This document shows, one piece after another, positions 1 to 12,900 of a stretch of 64,000 bases of DNA. The DNA comes from Rhodococcus ruber (GTDB taxonomy: Bacteria > Actinomycetota > Actinomycetes > Mycobacteriales > Mycobacteriaceae): NCBI RefSeq assembly GCF_027270735.1, contig NZ_JAPWIJ010000010.1, positions 186,001 to 250,000 on the forward strand, written 5' to 3'. Under the pieces are notes generated by a model that made no database searches, had not been told where the DNA came from, and saw only the letters and a program-made list of their open reading frames with translations. Position 1 is the stretch's first letter. Every line of letters begins with the position of its first letter. A program made the translations under genes and the position numbers.

Positions 1-999
1 GTTGATGAACAGTCCGATCATGGACTCGACGCCGGCGAGCCCCGCAGGTCGACCCGACACGGTCGCACCGAACAGAACGTCGTCGCTGCCGGTCATCCGT
101 GAAAGCAACAGACCGTAGGCCGCCTGTACGAGCGTGTTGACGGTGACACCGAGTCGACTGCCGAGCTCGACCAGTGCGGCTGTCGTCTCGACATCGAGAT
201 GCGCACGGGCCTCGGCCGAACGTGACGATATTTCCCGGCCGTGGTGCTGCGGAGCGATCAGCGTCGGCTCCTCGACCCCGTCGAGCGCGTCGGCCCAGGC
301 CTGGTGCGAGATGGACTCGTCCTGCTGGTCCAGCCATGCGAGGAACGATCGGTACGGACGCACCCTCGGCATCGACGCGGTATCACTACGCACGGCGTAG
401 AGGTAGAGCAACTCCTTCATCATCAGTGGCAGAGACCAGCCGTCGAGCAGCACGTGATGATTGGTCATCGCCAGCGTGTACGACGTCGGTGTGAGACGGA
501 TCAACAGGAACCGCAACAGTGGTGCGACGGCCACATCGAAGTGCCGTCGCTGATCCTCTGCGAGCGCATCGGCAACCACAGCGTCGCGTTCGGCCCCGTC
601 GAGGTGGGTGACATCGAGTGTCGCCCAGGGCAATTCGACCTGTCGATGAACGATCTGCACCGACTCGCCGTCCGCCGTCGTCGCAAACGACGTCCGAAAA
701 TTATCATGCCGGTCCAGCAGTGCCCGCGCAGCGCTGTGCAAACGCTCACCGTCCACGTCACCGCCGAGTTCCAGCACCACCTGCATGGTGTAGACGTCGA
801 TGGACGCGTCGGCGAACAGCGCATGGAACAGCAGACCCTGCTGCAGCGGCGAGAGGGACCAGACGTCGGTCACCGTCGGGTAGCGCCGCTCGAAACCCTC
901 GATGTCGGACTGCGTCACGGACACCAATGGAAGGTCCGACGGGGTGAGGCCACCCGCCGCCGGGGTCGCGGCATGGGCAGCGAGCGAATTCAGAGCCTG
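1..999 (-). other. NRPS module 12 condensation domain, incomplete at the window edge
   Basis: Opens with WSLSPLQQGLLFH, the form usual for C domains that accept a D-configured donor, and has HHVLLDGWS near 455. This agrees with the E domain just before it. The domain is cut at base 1, so further modules must lie to the left. Confidence 0.88.
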
Positions 1000-3900
1000 C
1001 GCCCACAGCTGCGCCAGGCGCTCGACGGTCGTACTTTCGACCGCACCGCGGGGGAAGGCGAACGATGCACTGAGTTCGGCACCGTTCTCGGTATCGAGCA
1101 CGATTGCATTGATATCGATCGTCTTGTTCGCCGCCATGTCGGCATCACCGCGCGCAGAGAGTTCGCCGCTGTCTGCGGTGGGTAGCCAGCCCAGTGATTT
1201 CACGTCCTCGGAGACCTCGCCGGTGCCGACCCTACCGAGATAGTTGAAGCTGATCTGCCCGGTTCCCAACTCCGCCAGTTCGACGGCGGTGTCCGCGTTG
1301 AGGTATCGCAGCATTCCCCACCCCATACCGCGGTCCGGCACCGAGAGCATCTGCTCCTTGACGGCCTTGACCGCAGCGCCGATCGCCGGTCCGCCGGCCA
1401 GAGCGTCGGCCACATCGATTCCGGTCAGGTCGAGTCGAGTCGGGAACAGACTGGTGAACCACCCGACCGTGCGTCCGAGGTCGGCACCGGGAACCACCGC
1501 TTCCTCGCGGCCGTGCCCTTCCAACTGAACCAACGTCATCGGTGCGACAAGACCCTGCTCCGCGCGCAACGCCGACACTGCGAGCGCCAGTGCGGCAAGC
1601 AGACCGTCGGCGACGCCACCGCGATAGATCTCCGGGACCGTGGTGAGCAGCGTTCGCGTCACCTCGGCCGTGAGCCCTGCATCGACGCGTTCGATCGTGT
1701 CGACCACGTCGATCGCAGGATCGAACGGACGATCACCCAGCAGCGGATCGGGAGTCTCCGCCACCTGGCGCCAACGCGGGAGCTCGGTCAGGCGCGCCTC
1801 GGTGACCGACTCGTCCCGCAGTGCATGCGTCCAGCGCCGCATCGACGTACCCACCGCGGGCAGCACAGGGGTTGCACCGCTGGATATCTGAGCCCACGCG
1901 GAGACGAGATCGGGTACCAGAATGCGCCACGAGACCCCGTCCGCGACGAGGTGGTGCGCAACGATCGACAAAGTTCCGGGTACACCGTCCCGGCGGTCGA
2001 TCCAGACGAATGCAAGCATGCGCCCGGCATCTGGATCGAGAGAATCGACCGCCGTCTCGAATGTTTGTGCTGCGGTGTCGGTTTCACCAGCGAAGATCAG
2101 TCCGTCGACCTCGACGGTTCCGGGATCGGATACGTCGAGACCCCAGCCCCGATCGTCACGGACCAGCGTGGACCGCAGGATGTCGTGGTGATCGATCACT
2201 GCGCCGAGCGTCGCATCGATGCCCGCACGATCGATCCCGACGGGCAGTTCGAGGGTCACGGCCTGATGGAAACGGGACCACCCGCCGCCCCGCTGCGTCA
2301 GTGCTTCACCGAACGGTGGCAACGGCATCCAGCCGACTCCCCCGCCGTCCAGCTCCTCGAGCACCAGTGCGTCGGCACCCTCGCCGATCGTCACCGCAAC
2401 CTCGGCGAGACCGGCCACGGTCTTGCGCTCGAAGACATCGCGGGGTCCGAACAGGATCCCGCGAGCTTTCGCGCGAGAGACGAGCTGGATCGAGACGATG
2501 CTGTCGCCACCGAGCGCGAAGAAAGAATCGTCGACGCCCACGGAATCGAGGCCGAGCACGTCGGCGAACACCTCGGCGATGAGGCGTTCGGTATCGCTGC
2601 TGGCAGTGCGGAACTCAGCAGAGCTACCGAACTGTGGATCCGGTAACGCTCGACGATCGAGCTTGCCGTTCGGCCCCAGCGGTAGCCCGTCGAGCACGAT
2701 GAGATCTGCCGGAACCATGTACTCGGGAACCGCCGCGGCGACGGTTGCCGTGACAGCGCTCGCGTCGATGGTCGCTCCCGTAGCGGGAACCACGTAGCCG
2801 ACGAGGATCTCGCCCGCGGACGGAGTCTGCCGAACGAGAACCACCGCCTGCCCGACGGCACTGTCCGAGGTCAGGGCTGCTTCGATCTCACCGAGCTCGA
2901 TCCGCAATCCGCGCAGTTTGACCTGGAAGTCGGTGCGGCCGAGGTAGTCGAGTTCGCCGTTCGCGTTCCATCGAACCAGGTCACCGGTGCGGTACATCCG
3001 AGACCCGTTGCCACCGTAAGGGTTTGCAACGAACCGGTCGGCCGAGAGGTCCGGCCGACCCAGATATCCCCTGGCCAGCTGAACACCGGCCAGGTACAGC
3101 TCTCCCGGCACCCCGACGGGCACCGGTCGTAGCCGGGCGTCCAGTACCGTCACCCGGGTGTTCCAGACCGGAGCGCCGATGGGTACCGAATTGATGTCTG
3201 CCGCGGTGACCTCGTGATACGTGACGTCGACGGCGGCCTCCGTCGGACCGTAGAGGTTGTGCAACGACACTACCGGCAGCGTGCTGCGGAGCGAGGACGC
3301 AACCGACGCGGGTAGCGCCTCACCGGAGGCGAACAGCATTCGAAGCGAGGTGCACTCCGATACCCCATCGGCACCCGCGAAAACGGCCAGTAACGACGGC
3401 ACGAAGTGCGCGACCGTCACTCCTCGACGCCGGATGACGTCGACGAGGTACGAGGGATCACGATGCCCGTCCGGCTTTGCGATGGCCAGCTCGGCCCCGA
3501 TCTGCAACGGCCAGAACAACTCCCAGACAGAGACGTCGAACGTCACGGGAGTCTTCTGCAGCACCACGTCGGTGTCGCCCAGCAGATACTCCGACTGCAT
3601 CCACACCAGTCGGTTGACAATTGCCTCGTGACTGACCGCTACACCCTTCGGCCTGCCGGTGGAACCGGAGGTGAAGATGACGTAGGCGGTATCGGACGGA
3701 CGAAGTGCTGCAGTTCGCTCATCGTCGGTGACCGGTCCCGCCCCGAAATCGGCGATGTCCACCGTGTCGATGGAGATATGCGGAACGGACGCGTCGAGGG
3801 ACTCGCTTCCGGTGGTCAACACCGCGACCGGAGCCGCGATGGCGAGTATGTAGCCGATCCGATCGGCCGGCTGATCCGGATCGATCGGGACGTACGCGCC

Positions 3901-6900
3901 GCCCGCGGTGATCACGGCGTAGATACCGACGAGCATATCGACGGAACGTCGCATCGCGACCGCCACCACTGTCTCCGGTCCGACGCCCTCGGCGATGAGC
4001 AGACGTGCCAGCGAGTTCACGCGGCGAGAGAAGTCCCCGTAGGTCACACTCTCGTCGGCGAAGCTCAGCGCCGTGCGATCCGGTACCGACGCCGCGCGCG
4101 CCTCGAACAGGGAGACCAGCGTCGACGCCGAGTCGACCTCGTGATCGGTAGCGTTCCACTCCTCGAGCACGCGTGTTCGTTCGCCCGTGTCGAGGATGTC
4201 CACGTCGCCGACGACCCGATGTGGATCACCGGTCAACGCATCGAGCACTCGAACGAATCTGCGGGCCAGACCGGCCATCGTCGACTCGTCGAACAAGTCT
4301 GTGGCGTAGTCGAACTGGACGTCGATACCGTCGGGCTTACCGGCGTCGTCGAACTGCTCCCACAGCGTGACCTGCAGATCGAACTTCGCCGTCGTGACAC
4401 CGAGTTCGATGCCTTCGACGGTCAGTCCGGGCATCGTCAACGCCTGCTGCTCGAGGTTCTGGAACGTCAGCATGACCTGGAAGATGGGATGCCGTGACTG
4501 CGAACGTTCCGGTGCGAGCACGTCCACCAGTCGCTCGAACGGCACATCGGCGTTTCCGAACGCACCGAGGTCGGCCTCTCGCACGAGCGCGAGCTGCTCG
4601 CGCAGCGTCGTCCCGGCGTTCACAGATGTCCGCAGAGCGAGCGTGTTCACGAACATGCCGATCAGGTCGTCGAGGTTCGAGTCTCCTCGGCCGGCTACCG
4701 GAGTTCCGATCGTCACGTCGTCAACGCCTGCCATCGACGACAGCAGTATCGCCAGCGCGGTGTGCGTCACCATGAACACCGTCGCGTTGTTCTCCCGCGC
4801 AACCCGGCCGACGTCCGCATGAAGCGTGCTCGACAACGAGAAGTTGTACGCCCCACCGCGGTACGACGCGACCGCCGGACGCGGCCGATCGGTGGCGAGG
4901 TCGAGATGAGCGGGCGCTCCGGCGAGCACGGACTGCCAGTACGTCACTTGCTGCGCAAGCACCGATTCCGGATCGTGCTCGGTGCCGAGAACCTCACGCT
5001 GCCACAGCGTGTAGTCGGCGTACTGCACCGGCAACGGGGACCATTGCGGACTCTCGCCTGCTGTCCGGGCGGCGTAGGCGACCATGATGTCGCGGGTCAG
5101 CGGGCCCATGGAGAACCCGTCCGCAGCGATGTGATGGGCGACGAACGCAAGGACGTGTTCCGTCGTGGACACCTCGAGTATCCGAATGCGTACCGGGACC
5201 GCCCTCGTCACGTCGAAACCTTCGGACATGATGCCGCGCAGCGTATCCGAGACCTCGGACGCATCGACCTGCACGATCTCCGCTGCGATCCCGGAATCGG
5301 CGGGGCCGAGCACGAGCTGCCGTCCGTTGCCGTCCGACTCCGGATACACGGTGCGCAGAATCTCGTGCCGCGTCACCACGTCGGTCACTGCCGTCGCCAA
5401 TGCGTCGACGTCGAGGGTTCCGGTCAGACGGATGGCGGCCGGGATGTTGTTCGCTGCCGACGCCGGGTCGAATTGACTGAGGAACCACATCCGCTGCTGC
5501 GCCATCGACAGAGGCAGCGACTCGGGGCGGCTACGCGGGGTCAGCGCGCGGCGCGCACCCGTTCCGACCTTCGACTCGACAGCTCGCGCCAACCCGAAGA
5601 CCGTCGAGGACTCGAATATCGCCCGGACCGGAACCTGCGTATCGAGAGCCGCTCCGATCCGAGACACGACCTGGGTTGCGATCAAGGAATTACCGCCGAG
5701 CGCGAAGAAATCGTCATCCAAGCCGACACGGTCGATACCGAGCACGTCGGCGAACACGCCGGCGACCGCCTCCTCGACACTGTTGGTCGGCGCCCGGAAC
5801 TCGGTTACCTCGAACTGAACCTGTGGCAACGCTTTTCGATCGAGCTTGCCATTGGCATTGAGCGGAAGTGCATCGAGTATCACGAAGGCCGACGGCACCA
5901 TGTACGACGGGAGTCGGGTCGACAGTGCGTCTCGAAGCCCGTCGGCGTCGACGACGTCCGCCCCCGACGGAACTATGTAGGCCACCAGCCGATCTCCGAG
6001 CCGATCGTCCTTCGTTGCTACCACAGCGACGTCGCGAACCTCGTCGAGAGATGCCAGTGCCGTATCGATGTCACCGAGCTCGATGCGGAAACCGCGAATC
6101 TTCACTTGGAAGTCGGTGCGTCCGACATAGTCGAGTTCACCGTTCGGTGCCCACCTCACGAGGTCGCCGGTGCGGTACATCCGACCACCGACCACCGAGT
6201 GGGGGTTCGCGACGAACCGCTCGGCGGTCAGGTCCGTTCGGCCGAAGTAGCCCTCGGCGAGCTGAACGCCCGCGAGGTAGAGCTCGCCGGCGACTCCGGG
6301 CGGCACCGGTGCCAGTCGGGCGTCGAGAACATAGACCTGGGTGTTCCACTCGGGTGACCCGATCGACACCGAACCGACACTGGTTCCGGCGACCTCGTGG
6401 GACGTGACGGATACGGCTGCCTCGGTCGGACCGTACAGATTGTCCAGCCGCGCAACAGAACTGCGTCGTGCACGTTCCGCGGTGGCCACCGGAAGAGCCT
6501 CACCGATGGCGAGGATGCGTCGCAGACTCGGCGGCAACTCGCCTGCGGACGCGACGATCAGCGAGTCGAGCATGGACGGCACCGTGTGCAACGTCGTCAC
6601 AGACTCGGTGCGCATCAGATCGACGAGGTAATCGGCGTCTCGGTGCCTGTCGGCCTCCGCGATGGCAATGGATCCACCGGAGATCGGTGCCACCCAGAAC
6701 TCCCACACCGACAGATCGAAGGTCGCTGCGGTCTTGAGCAGCACCACGTCTTCGGAACCGATGCCGTAATGCTCACGCTGCCAGAGCATTTGATTGACGA
6801 TTGCGCCGTGAGAGACGGCAACACCCTTGGGCTCACCGGTCGATCCCGACGTGAAGATCACGTACGCCGTATTGGCTGCGCGCAGCGGTGCGATGCGCTC

Positions 6901-9900
6901 GGCATTCGTCACCGGTGCGGCCGACACCTCAGTCGGAAGATCGCCGTCGACCAGGATGATCGGCACGTCGCCCGACGCCTCGAACGCGTCTCGGTGTGCA
7001 CTCAGAATCACTAGCGGCGCAGCGGCCTCGAGGATGTGGTGCACGCGGTCCGAGGGTCGACTCGGGTCGATCGGTACATAGACACCACCGGCCTTGCTCA
7101 CCGCATACATCGCGACGAGCAGCTCGACGGAGCGGGTCAGGGCCAGGGCCACAGGAACCTGCGGACCGACGCCCGCATCGATCAGGACGCGAGCCAGTCG
7201 GTTCACCCTCCCGTCGAACTCGCTGTAGGACAACGACTCTCCGGCCCAAGTGAGCACCACGGAGTCCGGGTGAGCCGCAACCTGGGCGTCGAACAACGAG
7301 ACCAACGTCTGTTCGGTGTCGACGTCATGATCGGTGGCGTTCCACGTCCGCAGAATCTTCGTCCGCTCGGATTCGTCCAGCAGGTCCAGATCGCCGACCA
7401 CGACACCGGACTCGGTCGCCACCGCGTCGAGTACCGAGACGAACCGTCGGACGAACTGCTCGATCGTCGATCGGTCGAAAAGATCGGTGGCGAAGCTGAA
7501 TTCCGCATCGAGCACACCGGGCGTGCCATCCGCTTCGTACTTGTCCGACACCGACAACTGCAGATCGGTCTTCGCCAACGTGGATTCGGTCTCGACGGCA
7601 CTGACCGTCAGACCGGGCAACTCGAAGGTGGAGTCTGCGAGGTTCTGGAAGGACAGCCCTACCTGGAACAGCGGGTTGCGTGCCGTCGAACGAACCGGGT
7701 TGAGCACCTCGACCAACCGCTCGAACGGGATGTCCGCATGTGCGAACGCAGCGAGGTCACGTTCACGCGACTGAGTCACCATTGCGTCGAATGTCATCGC
7801 CGGGTCGACTGTCGAGCGGAACACCAACGTGTTGACGAACATGCCGATCATCGGATCGAGCGCGCTCTCTCCACGACCCGCGATCGGAGATCCGATCGCG
7901 ATGTCGTCCGTTCCTGCCATCCGGGACAGGAACACCGCAAAGGCAGAATGGACGACCATGAACAGCGTCGCGTTGTGTGACCGAGCGATATCGGCGAGCG
8001 CTCGATGGACCTCGGCGGAGACGGTGAAGCGCACGGCCTCACCGCGGAAACTCTGACTTGCCGGTCGCGGTCGGTCGGTAGGAAGTACCAGCTGATCCGG
8101 TAGGTCGGCCAGCGAACGCTTCCAGAACTCCACCTGTTGCGCTGCAACAGAACTGGGGTCCGAGTCCGAGCCCAGAACGGTCCGTTGCCACAGCGAGTAA
8201 TCGACGTACTGGACCGGCAACGGTGCCCAGTCCGGCATCGATCCGGCAGCTCGCGCCGAGTAGGCGGTCATCACATCGACGGCCAACGGCCCCATGGAGG
8301 CTCCGTCGGAAGACACGTGATGGACGACGAAGGCCAGCACGTGTTCGGTCTCGCGAACCTGGAACAGTCGAGCGTCGACAGGCACGTCGGCAGTGACGTC
8401 GAACCCGCGGAGGAACAGCTCACCCACGGCGTCGACGATGTCCGCTTCGTCGACGGTTCTCGGATTCAGATCGAGACCGACATCCGACGGCGTCAGTACC
8501 TGCTGGTAGGGGCCCTGCGGCGAGTTCGGATAGCGAGTACGCAACGATTCGTGGCGAGCGAGTACGTCGAACACCGCTGCCTGCAAGGCAGACACGTCGA
8601 GCGTGCCGGACAGTCGCACCGCGAACGGGATGTTGTCCACCGCAGACGAGGTGTCGAACTGGTTGAGGAACCAGTACCGCTGCTGCGCGAGCGAGAGCGG
8701 CGGACGCTCGGGGCGAGATCCCGCCACCAGCGCGGCCCGACTGCCCGACCCCGCCACCGATTCCAGATGGACTGCCAGCGCGGCCACCGTCGAGTACTCG
8801 AACAGAACACGTACGGGGACCACCGTGTCGAGTGCGACTCCGAGCCGAGATACGACCTGGGTGGCGACGAGCGAATTTCCGCCGAGTGAGAAGAAGTCGT
8901 CGTCGAGTCCGGCACGATCGATGTTCAACACGTCCGCGAACACGCCTGCCACGATCTCTTCCACCGCAGTGGTCGGGGTTCGGAACTCACGAGCCTCGAA
9001 CACCGGTTCCGGGAGTGCAGCGCGGTCGAGCTTGCCGACCGGGGTCAACGGCACCGCGTCGAGAACGATGATCGATGATGGAATCATGTACGCAGGCAAC
9101 GACTTACCGAGGAACGACGTCAGCTCGTCGACGTCGACGGCAGCGCCGTGCGTCGGCAACACGTACGAGACCAACGTGGTGACACCCGACGGCAGCTCGT
9201 GACCGAGGGTCACTGCGAACTCGACGCCCGGGTCCGCAGTCAGAGCCGAGTCGATCTCACCGAGTTCGATTCGGAAGCCGCGGACCTTGACCTGGAAATC
9301 GGATCGGCCGACGAACTGCAACTGCAGATCATCCGTCCATCGGACCACGTCACCGGTGCGGTACATCCGACTGCCGTCGGTGCTGTACGGATTGGCCACG
9401 AACCGCTCGGCAGTCAGCGCCGGACGACCCAGATAGCCGCGGGCGAGTGCGCCTCCGGCGAGATAGAGCTCTCCCGCGACGCCCGTCGGAACCGGGTTGA
9501 GACGACTGTCGAGGATGAGCTCCGACATACCGTGGATCGCCCGACCGATCGTGACCGGCTCACCTGGAGTGAGCTCGGCGAAGCTGGAGATGATCGTCGT
9601 CTCCGTCGGCCCGTAACCGTTGAAGTATCGACGCCCGGGTGCCCATCGCGCGAGCAGATCTGGGGTGGTGACGTCACCGCCGACGGACACCACTTTCAAC
9701 GAGTCGATACTGGTGGGATCCATCGTTCCGAGTACGGCCGGGGTGATGATCGTGTGGCTGACTCGTTCGGACTTCAGCAGTTCCGACAGTTCGGTGCCGC
9801 CGAGAACGTCTGCGGGGACGATCACCAAGGTTGCACCGACCGAGAACGCGGCCATCCATTCCAGCACCGACGGGTCGAAGTTCGGCGAGCAGATGTGCAG

Positions 9901-12900
9901 GAATTTCGAGGTCGACGACAGGTGATACAGATCGGTCGCCGCGTCCAGCACACCGCCGAGTCCGGCGTGGGTCACCACGACGCCCTTGGGCTTGCCGGTC
10001 GATCCGGATGTGTAGATCAGGTAGGCAGGATTCTGGAACGTCGACGGCCGCAACCGATCTGCGTCTACCACCGGATTCGTCGACCGAGTGCGAACATCGG
10101 CCACCACTGCATCGTCGTCGATACTCAGCCACTCGAGTTCGTCGGCTGCACCCGACACCGCGGACAGGTGGGCTCGCACGGTCAACCCGAGCACCGCGCG
10201 TGAATCCGAGACCATGTGCCCGATGCGGTCCTGCGGGTACGTCGGATCGATCGGCATGTGCGCCGCACCCGATTTCGCGACCGCCCAGACCGCGAGCACC
10301 ATCTCGTAGGAACGCTGGAAACCAAGGGCCACAACCGCTTCCGGTCCAGCACCTCGCTCGATCAATACCCGTGCAAGCTGCGAGGACGTGGCGTCGAGTT
10401 CGGCATAGGACACCGATCGACCCCGGTACCTGATAGCGATCGCCTCAGGATCGAGCGCGGCACCTGCCGCGAAGATCTCGGCCATGGTGCCGCCCGCGAG
10501 CACGTCGTCACCATGTACATGAGTCAGACGGTCGTACTCGTCGTCGTAGAGGATCGGAAGATCTCCGACGGGGGACGAAGGGGCAGCCACTACCGCAGCC
10601 AGCAACCACCCGAACCGACGCGCAAAGGTGGACACGGTCTTCTCGTCGAAAAGATCACGCGCGTAGAGGAAGCTGGCGGACAGTCCGGCACCGTCGGCCT
10701 TCTCGTGCAGGGTCAGCGACAGATCGAACTTGGCAGTATCGACGTCGAAGTCGAGCCCCGACACGGTCAAGCCCGGCAAGGTGAACTCGCTCGGTGGAAG
10801 ATTCTCCAAGGCGATCGCCACCTGGAACAGCGGATGACGTGCCGTCGAACGCTCCGGATCGAGTAGATCCACCAGCCGCTCGAACGGAATGTCCGAATGC
10901 CCGAAGGCGGCGAGGTCGACATCGCGAACATGACTCAACAGCTCGTCGAACCCTTGACCCGAATCGATCGTCGTCCGCAACACGAGGGTATTGACGAACA
11001 TGCCGATCACGTCGTCCAATGCGGCGTCGCCGCGGCCGGCGACCGCCGTACCGATGGCTATGTCCTCCGACGTCGACATGCGTGCGAGGAACACCGCAAG
11101 AGCAGTGTGCAGCACCATGAACAGCGTCGAGTTGCTCGCGCGCGCGAGGTCACGCAGGCCGCTGTGCACATCGGCATCGATCTCGAACGAGAATCGGCCG
11201 CCCGCGTAGGACTGAACGGCAGGGCGGGCGCGATCCATCGGCAACGACAGCTCGGCGGGAAGGTCGGCCAACGTCTCGCGCCAGTACGACGCCTGCGCCG
11301 AGATCGGACTCTCGGGGTCGTCCTCCTCGCCCAGTGCCGACCGTTGCCACAGCGCAAAATCGATGTACTGCACATCGAGCGCGGTCCACGACGGATGCTC
11401 CCCCGCAGCGCGCGCGACGTAGGCCGTCATCACATCACGCGTCAACGGGCCCATCGACCAGCCGTCCGCACTGATGTGATGGACGACGAAGACCAACACG
11501 TACTCACCGTCGGACACGTGGAACAGCCGCGCGCGCAACGGTACTGCGGCGGTCACGTCGAACCCGGCGGAGGCGAACTCCACGACATCGGCCAGCACCC
11601 GGTCCGGCGACGACACGGCAGGCTCGAGATCCGGGACCACCGATTCTGTGGGCCGAACGACCTGATGACCGATTCCGTCGCTGCTCGGGTACACGGTCCG
11701 CAACGATTCGTGGCGCTCGAGAACATCCGAGACAGCCGCAGTCAGCGCTCCGATATCGAGCGCTCCGGACAGCCTGATCGCCACCGGAATATTGTTCACT
11801 GCCGATTCCGGCTCGAATCGATTGAGGAACCACATACGTTGCTGCGCAAGCGACAACGGAACGAGCTCCGGTCGCTCCTGTGGCACCAGAGGGTGCGAGA
11901 TGCCGCTGCCGACGTGGCTGTCCACCCGCGCGGCCATTGCGGCCACCGAACTCGCCTCGAACAGTGTCCGAACCGCAACGGTGGTACCGAGTTCCGAACT
12001 CAGTCTCGACACCACCTGCGTCGCAACGAGGGAGTTGCCGCCGAGGGAGAAGAAATCGTCATCGACGCCCACCCGATCGATTCCGAGTACATCGCCGAAC
12101 ACCCTCGCGACGATCTCCTCGACCGGAGTGGACGGTGCGCGAAATGCCCGCGTGACGAACGTCGGTTCCGGCAACGCTCGCCGGTCCAATTTTCCGTTCT
12201 GTGTCAGTGGCAATTCCGCCAAGACGACGATGACGTCGGGAACCATGTAATCGGTCAGGAATCGCCCGACGAACGAAGACAATTGCTCGGGGTCGACATC
12301 GACGCCGCTGAAGGGAACAACGTAACCGATCAGTCGATCACCGAATCGATCGTCGTTGCGTACCTGGACCACCGCGCGCGATACCGCGTCGTGTCGCTCC
12401 AGAGCGGCCTCGACTTCGCCGAGTTCGATGCGAAATCCTCGCAGCTGCACTTGACTGTCGCTACGTCCGACGTACTCGAGATTCCCAGACGCAGTGAGTC
12501 GAGCGAGATCACCCGTTCGGTATATCCGCTTGCCTGCAGCACCGTATGGGTGTGCAACGAACCGCACCGCGCTCAGATCCGGTCGTTCGAGATACCCGAG
12601 CGCCAGCTGTTCTCCGGAGACATACATTTCACCGACGACTCCCGCCGGGACCGGACGTAGTCGCGAATCCAGCACGAACACGCCCAAACCTGGAATCGCA
12701 TCGCCGACCCGGCTCGCAGTCGCCTCGCGTGCCGATTCGGCGTCGAGTCGGAGGAAAGACACGTGCACCGTGGTCTCGGTGATGCCGTACATGTTCACCA
12801 GTGTCGGAGCGTCCGAATGACGTTCGTACCACCGGCCGAGCTGTGCCAGGTCGAGGGCCTCCCCTCCAAAAATTACGTACCTCAAGTACTTTTCGTGAGC

